DNA of 64,000 nucleotides. Source: Aphelocoma coerulescens. Its lineage: Eukaryota > Chordata > Aves > Passeriformes > Corvidae. Under the pieces are notes generated by a model. That model did no database searches. It was not told the DNA's origin and saw only the letters and a program-made list of their open reading frames with translations. Shown here piece by piece: positions 27,401-42,400 of the stretch. Within the stretch, counting starts at the first letter, position 1. Every line of letters begins with the position of its first letter. Position numbers and translations under genes: made by a program. The stretch lies in assembly GCF_041296385.1 (NCBI RefSeq), contig NW_027184085.1:9853301-9917300 (forward strand), written 5' to 3'.

Positions 27401-30400
27401 TCTGAGGTGCCATGGCAAGGTCAGAAGTGGGTTGAAAAGCAGGAGACGCTAAGGGCGTGTGTTATTCCTCTAGAAATTGGCATCTACCCATGTCACCCTC
27501 TCCTGTGGTGTTTCCCCTCAAACCATGACTAAGTGTCTTCTGCCATCATCTCTGGGACAGAGAAGGACTCTGCACCATGGATTAGGCTCTGTCTCCTTGC
27601 CCAGGTGCTGTGGGACTTGGAGGGGTGCATGGAGCTCACAGCACTGCCTCTGCATCTCTCCCAATGGATTCGCAGGTCAGTTTCCCTTCAGATGGATGGC
27701 AGCAATATGGATTCTTAGTGCCCTACATGTTAAAATTCCCTGTCATAGGAGTTGGGAACTGCTGCTTTAAACGTACACAGGGAACTAAATGGATCACTGA
27801 TGTGCTGTGGAAGTTCTTAAGTCAGCAGCTGGGCCGTAGAGGCAAGATTTTAATAACAGGAGGTTTGGAGTGACACTTAGGAACATTGTGTATCATGTTT
27901 TGTTTCCCAGGTGAAGATCTCCTGGCTACTGCAGATACATGAGAATGAGAGTGGTGTGTGGGCTCATGTACAGCTTGTGCTGCTTTTCAAGTTGGGTAAA
28001 ACACTGCTGCCTGGGATAGCAGCTTTAAAAAAAACCTGTGTGTTCTCCTGTTTGGCTGTGCTTCTGTCCTTTTTCTATCATTTCTGGCTGCTGTCTCATT
28101 TAGATGCATACAGATGCAGTACTCCAGGTTATTCAATGTATTTAAAATATTTCATTGTATTTAGGTGGCGTTTCAGAGGTTTTTAAGGGTTTGTAAAAGA
28201 GAATAAATGAATTTGAAAACCAGAAAAGCTGAAGTCCTTGATGTAAAACATGATTGGGTATGCAAAGAGGTTTAGAAACTGGTTTGTTGTTTGCACTATA
28301 TTTATCCTGGATTAATTTGCTGCTTCTGCTTCCACCTGATCCATTCAAGGTTCTTCATTCCTGGTATCTCGTCTCCTGGTATTCTGGAGACTGGCAACCA
28401 CTAAAGCTGAAATTAATGCAAAACATGCTGATGCTGATAGTAGCAGTACATGATGAAGGCAACTTAGAGATTTGTTAATTTTTTTTTCATATAAGTTTTT
28501 TTTCAAGTATTTACCAGGCTTGGAGTTGGGAAGCAGTTGTCTCCGAACAAAGACTGGTGGGAGTTTAGTCTCTGCTCCTGGTGACGGAAGATAAGCTTTC
28601 CTGAGGTCATGCAGGAGTTAAACTTTGTCAATGGCCAGATTTGTAATGGGACAAAGAACACTGATGGTGGCCTTCATATGTCCCCTGTGTGTCCCACTGC
28701 ATGTTCCAGATGCAGCTGTTGCCTTGTGGTCAGTTAATGTGACTTCAGCACATGCTGTACAGGCGAGGGCAGATCTGTGGGCCCTTCTGTGTTGCACACC
28801 TGTATGATGGGACTGCAGTGCTGGGGACCAGGCTGTCATCTCATGCTCTCTGCCAGCCCCATGTTCTTGAATGTTCAGTCTCACAGAAACAGAGCAACTG
28901 AAAATGCTCTGCTATGAACGTGCAACAAAGAGTGAGGATGGGAAATGTGAAACATTAGTGAGAGTTGATATTAACCTTTAGGGTGAGAAGCATTTTTGTG
29001 CCTGGTAATCTATTAAAAATAGCAATAAACTGCCTTCTTCATGGCAAGAAGTGGTTGTTAGCCAAGACAGGCTGGAGCCACTTTCTCTTCTGATCCTATC
29101 TGTTCCTTCTTTGGAACAAGACAGACAAGGAAGGGATACAGCTTTCCTTGGTTGGTTTAGAAAATTTTCTGGTAGGGAGAAGACAATCTTATTATTGTTT
29201 TGATGCAGTGAGTGTGTGTTGGCGCAAACTTTTCAGGATGCTTCTTTTCAAGTGTAAAATTGTTCTCTTTGATAGCAATTTTACTCTGTCCCCCTTTTTT
29301 AGAAGTGCAGTGACTGTGTACAAATCCCTCACAGGATGCAGTACTCAAAAATGCTTTTGGCTCCCAAACTACCGCAGTTTGGTTCTGTGCCAAGCAGTTT
29401 CTAGTTCATAATTGGAGTGAAGATGCTTTTAGTGTTCTCAGCACTCCCAGGCCGGGAGCATGCTGCTCTGCATCTAACCATGCAGTGGGGTAAATGTGCT
29501 TCGTTCCAGTGTCTTGGGAACCGAACAGAAAGAAAAACTCAGTTCAGCAAAGTCATTTCAGTGAGAACTTGTGAAGATTCCCATACATTGGGAAGGGGAA
29601 GAATTTGGAGCTGGGAAGAGGGGAAGCTAGGTGAATGCTTGTAGGAAAGTGGGGAGAGTATTTTGCTTTCAGCTCTTGTTCTCACTCCTGCCAAGCTGGG
29701 TTTTGCACCAGCCCAGTACTTGCTAGCTTGGAAAAACTCAGAAGGCACAAGGTGATGTGCAGGGCTCAGAGCAAGGACCACCAAACCTGAGGAGAAGAAA
29801 AGCTTTAGGGCTGAAATGCTTGGTTGTTGCCTAGCTAGAGGTCTCCAAGCAGGAATGCTGTCATATTTAGCTACTTGAGGGAGTTTAACTGAGTGAAGTT
29901 GTCTGTATGGGTGCACCAAATTCTCCTCTATTTCATTCCTCAGTCTGACAAGTCACTGTGCTGCTGTGTACCAATTCCAGGTGTCAGGATGCTTATTTGC
30001 TCTGAGCAGCCTCAGAGCTGGGACTTCCACGCACACTCTTGCTCATGTCCCCAGGAATCTCTCTTCAGCTTAGCTTGGAGCCTTCAATCCTGAGTAATGC
30101 TGTGGGAGTTACTGATCCTCCACCCCATCCATTGCCATGTCTCTGTCTGCTTATGGACCCCACAGATTCAGGCCCAGAAAGCCAGGAGCTCAGAGAATAT
30201 GGGGTTCAGCTTCCAGCTGAGGATGGCAGTAAGGGCAAGGACAGGAAAGCTTGCAGTGTTTCTTTGTTGGTTTCAAATTAATAAGCACCAAAAGCTATTG
30301 AAGCTATCTGCCCATCTCCTCTCTGTTATTTTTCAGCAGTTTTGTTTCACTGACATGTGGCCTTGCTTGTTTTGTTCACCAAGTGTGGAGTCCTGAGATG

Positions 30401-33400
30401 GCATCATGTGGCCTCTCTCTGGACTAGTTCATCTTTTTATCTTGTAGCAGCAGTTAATGTAGTGGAGTAGTTTCCAGTGTAGTCAAGCTGAGCAGTGATG
30501 CAGGAGCTGGCCAGTGGATGTGGCCTTGCAAGCAATCTGTGGTCTCTGCACTAGGGATTTCCACTCTGTGCATTCCAAAGAAGCAGCTTCAACGAAACCG
30601 CTGACTGAGGTGAAATGTAATGGAAGCTTCCTCAAAAAATCGAAAATTGTATCTCATTGGGATAGAATCTCTCATTTCTTTTGAGCAGGTAGCTTTCTTT
30701 TGACTCAGGATCACAGGCCAGTTGCTTCATGTTTAAAGTTTGCTGTACAGTAATTTTACTGATATTAGTATTGATGACAAGAGTTTCTCTGAGATCAAGA
30801 AGATGTCCTTAAAGCAGCTGTTATCTAGACAGTAGCTGATTTTTATCTCTGACTTGCATAAGCAGCTGTTTTAATAGAAGCAGGAATCCTGCAGTAAAAA
30901 TCTGATAGCTCTGTTTATGAAATGGGCATCTGGGATGTAAGACAGGACCAGTAAATCCAAGAGACAAGTATTGCTCCTTGATGCCTGGGCATGCCGCTGC
31001 ACCATGGTGTAAGTGAAAGTGTTAAGGGTTACCCTGAGACATCCTCAATTTCTGCTGTGCTGATGGTAATCATTGCTTCACCCCTCCTCGATCTCTTTAG
31101 TCTTGATTTCAGGCTCCAGATTTGAGTGGTTCAGGCTCTGACCTTTAATTCTCATTTCATGAGTTTTTCTTTACCTCTTAGAGAAGTGATGTCTTTCCAA
31201 GACAATTCCATGGGCTTTGTGGTAATTTTTGGATTGTTTCAGGTCATTGTTGGAGTTTGTCCTCTTAAACTTCATCAGTTCACTAATGCATTCTTTCTAG
31301 ATCAGTTCTGTCCAGATTTGCTTTGAATGCCAACCCTAATTTGTGCAGAGACTATCTAATAAACCTGTGCAGCTGTGATTCATAGCCCTGATGATCAAAA
31401 ACATGTATGTGTTTCTACAACTCTTTTAGTTGTGGAAGACTCTCTCATGTTTCTCCTACCTTATTTTCTAATAGGTTTTAACAACAAAGTAATGTACATC
31501 AGAAAGAGCAGCTGGCTTTGTGTGTTTTGGTTGAAATAAATTATTTTGGTCTCCCTCCAAGCAAGGAGAAATGGATTGTCTTTTTTTCTACTTAGTGCGG
31601 GTTTTTTGGAGACAGATACTAAGCTTCCATAATACTTTCTCGAGTGGGGAGTATTTTAACCCCTTGTGTGGGTGAGGTTAGTTGCATAAAAATTCAGTGG
31701 TGTTTCTGTTACAGAGATGTAGACACGAATTCATAGTCCAAGGAAATATCTACTGCTGAAGCTTGCAATTCCACTAAATCTGGCATGTACCTGTTAACAG
31801 TGGTTTGTGTTCTATTATCTGCAGTGTTTTTGGCCCGTTGCCTTCATAAGATGATGCTTTGTGTGGCTGAGAGAAGACACATGTAGAAGAGACATTCCCT
31901 CAAAGCCAATAAATCCTGTTCTTTTTTTCTGTGAGGAGTGAGAGCAGATGTAACTTTCGGAATCACATTTTCGTCAGGAGGCCACCCTGCCCTGATTCTC
32001 CCGTTCTTGCCAATGCATAGCTTACCATATCATTGTGGTGGTGTCCATGGGGTACAGTTCATTGCAGGGAAACAAACTTCTTGGATGTAAGCTTCTTGGC
32101 TCCTCCTGAAAATGTAAAGAGTTGCAGGAGATGGGAAAACCAGCTGAACTGGTATAGCACTATCTTCCTGTCAGCTTGCAGGGCTGGTGGTGTTTTAAGC
32201 TGGAACACTCCCTCCATTTCCTTCCTCTGTGAGCTTCGAAGTTTCTGCAGTAGTGCAGTTTCAGGCCATAAATAGCCAGATTTCAGAAGTTGCTACAGTC
32301 AGGAATGTTGAGTGGCTAGAAAAAAACCCAAACAAAAGAAACCTAAATAATTTTTTTTCTTTTCCAATGTTTTCACAACACCCCATCCCTAAATAATTTT
32401 GTGTTAAGCTTTTCACAGCAGGTTATCTGCATCTCCAGGCGTGTGCTTTGGAAGGTGAAATTTTGAGTGGCAGAAGTCAGTGTTCCATTAGGACACTCTT
32501 TTACTTCAAAGTGTGAAAAAGAAAATAGTTACCAAAATAAAAACGATAATGCTTTCTACTTGCTGTCAGCTTGGTAACTCCTCTAGACGGTAAAAGTGTT
32601 GTGATTCACTTCACAATGAAGCTGCTGTGTGGTGCAAAAGTAAGAATATGCTTTCATGTGAATATGACTGCCTGTAACTGTTGATTCACTCAAAAGATTT
32701 GGCTTATTGCTGGCAAAGAAATGAGACCATTTATTTTTTGGTCCCTAATCTGGGTTACTCCAGGAGGTGTGCTATTGTGCGTAAGGTCTGCTATTCAGAG
32801 GCAGCCCGTGTTCTGCTGAGGTTACAAAAAGCCTCCAGAAGAGGCTCTTGTTATGTGTTATCAAGCATAAGCAAGTGTATTAAAATACTGTTGTGAAATG
32901 GCTCTCCATCAAACTAATACTTGAATTAAATATGAACCAGTCTGTCTTTCTCTTTCTTACCTTTGTGTAAGTGTGCATTTGGTTAATCAGCTTTAAACAA
33001 GAAAGCAGTGTAAGCCCTTGAACTGTGCTACTACTTACAATGTTTATTTTCCATCTGAGTGCTAACGTAAGACAGTCCTATTTCTTCAAAATCATATGTG
33101 GGTTTTGCGTGTGTGATTTGTACTGCTAATGGTGATGAATACAAAGTTGCCTGGTTAATAAGGTGGTGTGACTTACTTTTTTGACATAGATATCCCCGAA
33201 GACGAGGCCAGATACTGGACCAGAAAATTAGAGCAAGTAAATTCACTGGGAGATGATGAGGTAAATATCTAAACTGAAAGAATATTTTAGCTAGTCTTAT
33301 AACTAGCTTTTATTCTTTGTATTAGATCCCTGTGATTAGGGTAACTGCAAAATGTTGATCATTTACAAGTCTTCCATGAACTACTTGGAGAACTCTTTTC

Positions 33401-36400
33401 TCAAGTGTGCTCTTTAGTGTTAAGGAGAGGAATACTTTTCTTCATGCTGGAAGTGCTCGAATAATGTTTTGTTGATGTGAATATGTTCAAAGAAAAGGCA
33501 ACACCGTGCTTTACCAGAGTGTAGAGAGTGAAAGCATTTTTGACTGGCTGTGGCAGGTTATTTTTGTGAAATCAAGTCAAAAAGGACTTTTTTGCAGTTG
33601 ACTGTTTCCTTGAAGAATACAAAGCAAAATATTGAATCCTTATTTGAACTGAGGGCTGTTGGAGCTGTTGGCTTTTATCCTAATGCAGTTGTTAAAAGCT
33701 GAGTTTATATGAATCTTGTATTAGAATACATGGTAGCTATGGCTTTGGTTTCCGGGCTCTAGTGTGTACTTGGCTAAGCAGCTATAAAATAAAGGTTACT
33801 TTTTTTATTTTTAAGAGAGACTGTTGCATGACTAAAATTTTGTTCACAGTTCATATTGTTTGCAGAACAAGATTTAACATGTTAATACCTGTATCAGAAT
33901 TGAAGCATTTAACAAAGCCCAGTAGTCGTGTGTTGATCTGAACATTGAGTAAGAACATGGTGCTAGTGAAAACTCTTTGACAAGTCTCCTTCCATAGCGA
34001 GAGTTTCCATAGCAAGATAACTTGCAAAATATTCTCCCAATGCAATGACTTTAGGAGGTTTTTGTTCTGGGATCCTTCATCTATTCTTTTCTGTTCATTA
34101 TATCAGTGATTTGGTTTACTGTGCAGATGAAGGAGAATAAGGTGGATTTTCTTTTTGACTGAGGACAGACCGTTATTTGGGTGGATAAAACTTAAAAGAC
34201 TTTAGGGCAGGCTCTCCTGCCTTCCTAGAAGTTTGAGAGCCTCTAAGAGTCGATGAAAAGCTCAGTCTGAGTCGTCCTGTCAGTGATGCTACTGTAGTGC
34301 CTCCCTGCTCCTGTGGGCTGGAGCAGCAGTCCAGGTACTTCAGCGAGGCTCAGGTGCCCTCTAGTGCTTCACCGAGCTGGTACTTGCTGAAAGATACCCT
34401 GAGCTTTCTGAGTCTCCCCTTTTCCTGCAGTGCCATGCATTGCTTGCTTAACTGCATGCTTTTATCAAATACCATTACCAAGTACCAGTAACTGCATGCT
34501 TTTGTCAAATACCAGTAACAAAGTAATATCTCTGTATTTGTGACCTAGTGGTCTCAGATTTATTGTGGATATTCCCCGTGTCCAGGGAGAAAAAAACCTG
34601 TGCAGGGCCTGACCTAAGGTGATTCTTCTAAAGTTCTCCACATTTGCCAACCACCCAGAAAGGGGATGAGATCCTCCTTGCATATTCCCCTAATTGGCAG
34701 TGACTTGTAGCTCGGGAACTTCCAGAGCCAGAGGCAGTATCCTTGTCTTGAGCAGCACTCAATGGAGTTTCTTTTGTGGATGCCAGTTGCCCTTTAAATG
34801 CACCCAGGTCAGTTATGTTTGTGCAAAGGAATTCAGCACCGTAATTGTACATTGCCTGAAGAAATAATCTTAATTGCTCTGAGCAAACAAACCTGGTGTT
34901 TGAGAAACCAGCTGGAGGCAGGTTTGTTTGGAGAAATTAAATGACTGATCCTCATGCATCCAGTCTGTGCCACTGAGCTTTACAGACCTCACCTTTTGGG
35001 CTGCAGAGTCCTGGTCTGCACCGTGTTTTTTAGCACAGGACAACTTTGTGCCTTTGTTTTCTTTGTTTTAAGTTCAACTACCTCTGTTTGAGACTATGAA
35101 TGAACAGACTAAAGCTGCACAGGAGTACTCAAGAAGCAGGTTCATTTAGAGTTCATATGGTGTCACAGAAATGCTTTCCAGTCTCTCTTCCTACAAACAC
35201 TTAATATTCCATTTTCATTTTGGGACTCCTTATAGCCGTCGGGCTGATGCCTTAAAAATAACAAACTGCTGCCATTCTGGGATCTCTGAGGATAGTAATT
35301 CAGAACCCACTGCTGTCCTGTGCTACTGAAATTGCTCATCAGCAGACTTCCTTTCACCACTTTGTCAACCAGTCAGTGCTGTGAGATCCGGCAGTTCTTG
35401 TTTTCACAATCCTGATTAACTCAGTGGGTTGGCAGTTTGCTGATGATAAGACTAACCACCTTTCAGGATCCCTTGTGCATTTTAAATAGCACAGATTGGA
35501 AGATAACCGCAGCGGAAGTCTGTGGGTTGTCACCTTCCATGCACAGAACTGGTCATTAATCCCTGCCAAATCCAAGGAGAGACTGTCTGGTGGCTGTGTT
35601 TTCCATAGGCTGCAACACCAGCTTGCTAAGTTTGCCACTTCCTTTGTTGTCAGATCTTTTTTTCCTAGCAAAGACTGTTCTCATTATTTTGGTCAATTGT
35701 CCTAATTTTCTCATATCTCTATGTAACACAAGATAGGAGAGAATAACAAAATAAAACCACTGGCATTCCTCTAGGGAACGCTTTGATGCTGTAACAAACC
35801 GCTTTGTAAAAAGTCAAAGCTGAATAATTGAAATACCTCTGTGTTCTCTAATTTAGTATTAAATGAGATGAAAAATTCTTCACTTTGGATGTAAAGTGGA
35901 TCACAGGAGAGTTTGCAAGTGCTGGCTGGGCAGACATTGTGTTCTTGCCCTGCCAGGCACAGTAATTACCTTACTGCTTCCATCTCATACTGCAGAGTTG
36001 CTGTGAGCCCACATGAGTTTTGAACTGTTAAAGCTGTACTGGAGTGTCTAGATATAAACAGGCGTATTCCCAGTTTGGAGCTCCCTGTCACACTGGCATT
36101 AAGGTGTGGAGAATCAGGTCTTTTAGATGTCTAATTGGAGGTCTCAGAATTGGTAATAGGGCCTGTGCTTGTTCTAAATCAGTCTTTACCTTAAACAGAA
36201 GTGCACTTTGTAACATGTGATTTTGGCATGAGAAAAAAGGAGACTTCTGGGAGTGTGTTTAAATACAGCTATAAAGGAGAATATATTATGGATATTATGC
36301 TTATAGATATTGTACTTTGATACTACTAGGGATATTTTCTCTTATGTGTGGCATGCTGTCATAAAGTTACCATTTGCTTTCTTATCTATGTTCCTTCCTA

Positions 36401-39400
36401 TTTTTTTTCCCTCCTTTAGTATTCCTTTCAGGAGGAAGTCCAGAAGAAACCATTGCCCAGTGCTGCCTCCCAGTGTTGTAAGTTAGACATTTATTTTCAA
36501 TATTTTTTTCCTCTTTCAGTGTACTTGATTTCCTTCTATGGTCAGTTATCAAGTGATGGTACATCTGAACAATATTTTCTTATTAGAAGTACTTAAATCT
36601 CTGTGCAGTTATGAAAAGCTGTCCTCCTCAAAATGTTGCTCTGCAGCTTCTGATGCCAGGAAGTGAAATCAGGCATTGAGTCTTTAACTTGCTGTTGTCC
36701 TTGTGTGCAATAGGAACAGAAAATGTGTTCAAAGTCACTGAGATTGTCAGGCCCTTGTAATATTTATACCAGTAAGAAAATGCTGTGTTTATTTATTCGA
36801 CTACATTAGACTATGTTCTCTTAAAACTTCCTTTGTTAAATATAATTTTTATTACTGTTTAATGAAATTTTAAGAGGGAGAAAATAGATGGAGACCAGTA
36901 CTACTGGTAGCCTTTTAAAATGCACCAGAGGTTTGTGTACTTGATGTCTAATTTCTTCAATATTACTTTTCAATGCTGCGTTGATGGATGGAAAAAATAT
37001 TTTAACTAATTTCTGCTTATCTTGTCTTGCATTTTTTATGCTTCTGAAAACATGGATGGAAAAATAACATAGCGCTTGATGTATCTGATGATCTGCAAAA
37101 TTAGATTTTTGAAACACTGCTTTTAACATACAATAGATGAAAGCTCAGTGATGTCTCTTGTGAATGTGTTATCTACTTTTGGCAACAACATTAATAAAAT
37201 TCAAGTCTCAGAATTTAAACAAATCTTTTATCCTCTACTTAAAATCCTGTAAGATGTGCGTATTACACATTGCAGGCTGTTTATCCATTAGGCTGATTAT
37301 AGGATCTCCTCAAAACTGATAACATTAGGAAATGCTAATTACTGTTTACCTTCTTTGAGTAGAATTAATTTCTCTGTGTACTTTTTGTTAACGTTATCTT
37401 AAAAGTATCTTCAGCCAACTATAGACATTAACCAATTGCCTAGGAAATCTGATTGTGCTGTGTAGCTGGAACATGTACGGCTCTATATCAAAGTATTCCA
37501 GTAATACTTTCATTCTAGGTAACACTGAATATGTCCTCCCTTTTTATTTTTAATAAAAGGTGTATGTAGGGTTTTTTAGTTTGTTTTTTTTCCTCTTAGT
37601 TGTGCTGCTGCTGTTGTGGTTGTTGTTGTGTTTTTCAGTTTTTTGGTGTGTTTTGTTTTGTTTTTTAAATAGTCAAAAGGGTACAATTGATTTGTTAAGC
37701 CGACAAATAAGAAACATTTTGGGAGAAACTAATGTTTGATTAAATCATACTAACATAGTCTGCAGAACCGCTAATGTCAAAAGGTCAAAGAAAAACTGTC
37801 TGATGTATGAAGTGTCCAAGAAATGAACATGTTGTTTGCTGAAATTATTTTCCTGGCTCTGTGCCCTGGGCTTTGCTTTTGTTTGAGGGAGGCTGGTTTG
37901 GTTGAATCTCCTAAGTATTGGGATGTATGGGTAAATTAGAGGGAATGCTTCTGTGCCGGGAAAATAGCTGCACCTGTTCCCACAGCAGGGTGCTTTTACA
38001 TCCCTCTGTAGCTGGTTTCTCCCCTGGAGAACCAGCTGGGCTCTTGCAGGCAGACACAGGGAGGAGCAGCCCTACAGCCATCCTTGTTGTGCTGCCTGTT
38101 AACAGCCTGCATCTTGCTGGAAAATGACCTTTTGCAATATTCAGTTGAAGGCCCTGTGGTTTGAACAATTAATGTCACATAAGAATTAATATAATCATTC
38201 ATGGGATTAAAACACTCATTAGAATGGATGTTAAACATTTCATAGCAGTCTGTTGTTAATGTATTGAAGAATTTTCAATAAAGCTGATGGCACTGCATGT
38301 ACTTTGGCTTGTTTACTGCCTGAAAGTATCTGATGTCTATGAATATCTATTTCCATGGAAAAAATACAAAATAGACATTTAATATAGAGGTACTTTTGAA
38401 AAATGAGCTCTGCCTGCATCAACTTGTGCATAAGAGTTGTCAGCTTGCCTCGATACAGCACAGTACTTTGAGACTCAAGAGTTTAACTCAGAACATGCAC
38501 AGATTGTATCTCTATTGAAAGCTGACCTGGCCTTTGTGTGTGACACAGCAGCAAGGTGGGTGTCCTTCACCGCACTAAAATGTGTTCAATATGGAGTGTT
38601 CTTACTTACCATGTGGGTAAATAATTGATAGGTGTATTTTTAGATATAATAAAAACGACCCTCAAGAACACTTTTAAGACTCATTCAATTTTCCATCACA
38701 TAATTTTCATTTTCATCATCTAGATATGCCAGATGAGGTATGGTCACTGCTAGGACCAGGACACAGTCTGCTGGACAGCAGACTAAGTATTTACTTAGAA
38801 GGAGGAAAAAACACGCTCAGCGTGAGTAGGTTTTACTCTGTGAGAATGTTTTCCCAATCCTTCAAAAAATACAAAATTATCTTAAAACCTGATGCTCTAT
38901 AGAGCAAAAGTGCTGCAAAACATTTCATACAGCTTTTCATATAAAAACATAACTGCACGTATCACTGGCATCCTGCTTAGCCACTCTGGCAGCTCTCAGA
39001 AGACCATTTTGATGTCCTTGTTCCAGCTAGAGAAAATCCTACTCCAGCAGGCAGGATCAGGTTCTTTAATTAGGGAAATACATGTCCTTGCATGTTAAAA
39101 TTAGATTACACTTCAGCCCTCTTCTGCATCTGTACTTTCCGCACATCTTTTACCTTTTCCAAACCATCTTTTCTTGTGGTGGTTTCCCACTTCCTGCAGG
39201 GATGCAGCTGGTTCTTTTATCTCCCCTGAGTAGAGAAGGGGAGAAGGATGGAGCAGGATGTGAGAGAAGAGAGGTGGCCCTGTGTGAAAGCCATTCTCTG
39301 ATCTGAGGGTGGGTTTTTGTCTCTGGTCGTATATGGGCTGCTGCTTGGGCATGGTGTCATGGGAAATCTCAGCCCATACTGGGAGCTCTAATTTTTCCAG

Positions 39401-42400
39401 AGATTATTGAGCTTTCAGGCCCCCTTTCACAGTCTCAAATGCTGTTTTGTTCTTAGAAGAGTCTGACCCATAATTTCTGAGGTAATGTGGGATTTGGGCT
39501 TCCTACATATTCTTAAATGAGGCGGGTGGTTCTGTTGTATGTACAGTCTTTTGTAAGTCCTGCTGATTTTGGCACTCCCTGCCTCTTTCCTTTATTGTAC
39601 TTAACCATTTCATTTTTAACTCCCAACTGCTATGCTTCCCTATATATTCCTCCTTCCCCAGAAAGATCACATGCTTCTAATTGACTTAACTTTCAGTGAT
39701 CCCAAGCAATAAGCAAAGCACTGTAGAGTCCATGGATCCAGTTTTGTTTGCCTTTCTATTAAATGTAGTCATAATTACTAATTTTTTGATACGTCCTTGT
39801 TAGAAAACTGCAGCATCTCCATATTGGCTTTTACCCGTGACCTGAAATTAAATGTAAATTGAAAAGAAAGCAAGACATTTTGTCTGGAAATTCACTTTAA
39901 AATATGCAGATTGAAAACATATTGTTTGATTACTTTGGCACTGAGTCAATGAGCTCTAAGTTAGTTATTGTGAGGAGTTATAGATATGTTTTACTTGTAT
40001 GCTCAAGACCATTTCTGGACACATGAAAGTCCATTATAATCCACAAATGAGTCACACTGTGAATATTTTAAATGCAGCTCCCACTTGGATCAGTCACAGT
40101 GCAAACTGAGATGAGAAAGATACTCTGCATCTTTGCAGAATCAATTTGGCAGACTTGGTTAATATCAGCTATTCTAAATACTGCCCTATACCATTTTTCA
40201 GGGAGTTTACAAATCTGGAAGAGAGCAGGTTTGTTCAGTATCGTTCTCAGGGAAGATAACCTAAGTGCTACTGAATCAATCAGTTATGTCTGTCCTCTTA
40301 TCATTGACTGATAATTTTTTGAGAGTGCTTTATTGTCCTTTTTCTGTTTCAATGTTCTTGTTCAACTTCCTTGAATCCTTTGCTCTGTAAAATCCCCGCT
40401 TACCAGGGCTGTGGTGAGTGGTAATGTTTTGTTGTGGGGTTTGTTTGTTTGTTTGTTTGTTTTTTCTTTTTGTGCATGTGTGTGTGTTTTATTGTAGGTT
40501 TTGGTGTGCTTCTTTTGTACCAGAAGAAGGTAAATTTTTTTGCTTGGCTCTGGATTGTAGGTTGGTAAGAGCAACAAAAGAAGCAATAGCTTCTGATATA
40601 CTGTTTTACGAGCAGAAAGAACCAAAGCCAGCGTGTGCTTGGCCTGCCATAAGGCGAAAGAGTAAGGAGCAAGATTACATCTCTTAATGCTTTCTGGAAC
40701 GTGTGTGCGCACATGCATGCAGGAAAAAATGCTACAGTTTTGTTTGAGGTACATAAGCAGCTTTTTATCTACTTTAAATCTGGCAAAATGTTTTATACAC
40801 ATTATAGGATTGTTTGTTATTTGGTGCCAGATCAATTTGTCATGGTGACCCTTCTTTGCCACTGATATTTGAAGAAATCTGTTTCTGCAAAATTCTTCTA
40901 ATACCTTCGCATGCACTACTATTTCAAAGGTACCACAGAGGCTGACTCTGAGAGGTTTCCTTTTTTTTTTTTGGGAGCTCAGATTCCACTGGTGGATCAG
41001 GAAGACTAGAACATGACCCTCCTAATTGTTCATAGAGCTGTATGATCTGTGATAGTGGAGGGTCAGGCAGCATAGTTGTCTTGAGAATACTGGTAGGTGA
41101 CACTACCCTCCTTGTTGTAAAGGTGTGTGCTATACATCAGGACTGTTGCTGGTTTTTTCTGGTTACCAGCCTGATTCTGCACTTAGACAACAGAGGTCAG
41201 CAGCCACCTACTGCATTTCTAATCCACACCAGTTTGGGAAGGGTAAGGAAGAAGTCAGTGATTATTTTACCCTTTTCAAGGGTAGGTGACGCTGAAGATC
41301 GTGCTGCAGTCACTGAATAGCTGTGGTCTAGTAAGAGTAGAACTTCTGGCCACAGTGCAGTTACAACTCAAAAGACTGTTCTGTGGAAGTGTAATTCAAA
41401 ACAGCACATATGAATGACTTTATTTATCTAGGTTGGGCCAAGGAAAACTGCCTTAGTCCATGCAAGGGGAACCATTGTATGAGCTTTTTTTTGTGGTAGT
41501 TTACTGATGGGCTGGGAAAGCTAGATCCTTGGCCTCTCTGCTTCTGGGTGACTGGTAGCTCCTGTTTCTCTTTGTTTAGGATAAATCCCCTCTGGGATAT
41601 TTGTTTTCTAGTGGCTTTGTGGCACTCACTGTCTGGGCTGGCTGAAGTCCTGCTAAAAGGAACACAGATTCAAGGGTTTACTCTAAAATATCTGCCTGCA
41701 ATTTTAGGATAAAGCTGCTACTTCAGGACTGGATATGTCTAAGGAAAAGTACTCGGCATATGGAATTTAAAAATAAAAATACTGGCTATATTAGGAAATT
41801 ATACAGTAACAAAGTTTGATGTACTGCTGAACTCTAGAGAATTCTAGGGCTTTGATTTTGCTGGTGATCATCTAAATACAGGTTTTTTGTTGTTGTTTTT
41901 GTAGAGTATGGGCTGCATTCTGAAATGTGGTCACAAGGAAATAAAGCTTTTACTTTTAAATAAATCCCTCCTAATGTAAAGTTCTTACTGAAATGCTGAA
42001 CACTGACAATACTGAAATGCCAGTACTGACAAATGTCTCTATACGCAGTGATCAAACAAAGCAAATGCTCATTTAAACACTCTAGCTTTCATAATTTGTC
42101 TAGTGCTCTTCATGAAAGCTTCTCTTTTTTTCTAGTTCAGTTTTTTAAGAACTTTAAACTTTATTAGTCATCATTTAATATCATAGCAATAGGAGCAAAA
42201 TATTTTGAATATTGTTACAACAGTGAAATATAAACTTTTTAAAAATTAAAAATTTTAAACTGATAGAAAAATGATTGCCCAACTTCATGCAAAAGCCATA
42301 AATATGTGTCCTTGAACAGTGAGGCTTGTACTGAAAGTCCAAGATTAAAAATCAGAAGAAAAAAAGACATCAAATCTTTTATCTCAGCTGCTGTAGAACA

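Noticed and set aside
27911..27951. Apparent exon after TTTGTTTCCCAG ending at a GTGTGT donor
   Set aside because: Entered in the phase required between exons 5 and 6 it contains a stop, and the donor is poor.
40362..40916. Minus-strand open frame of 184 codons in intron 7
   Set aside because: It crosses the (GTTT)n/T-rich simple repeat, which gives long Lys/Asn/Thr/Gln frames; no protein similarity recognised.
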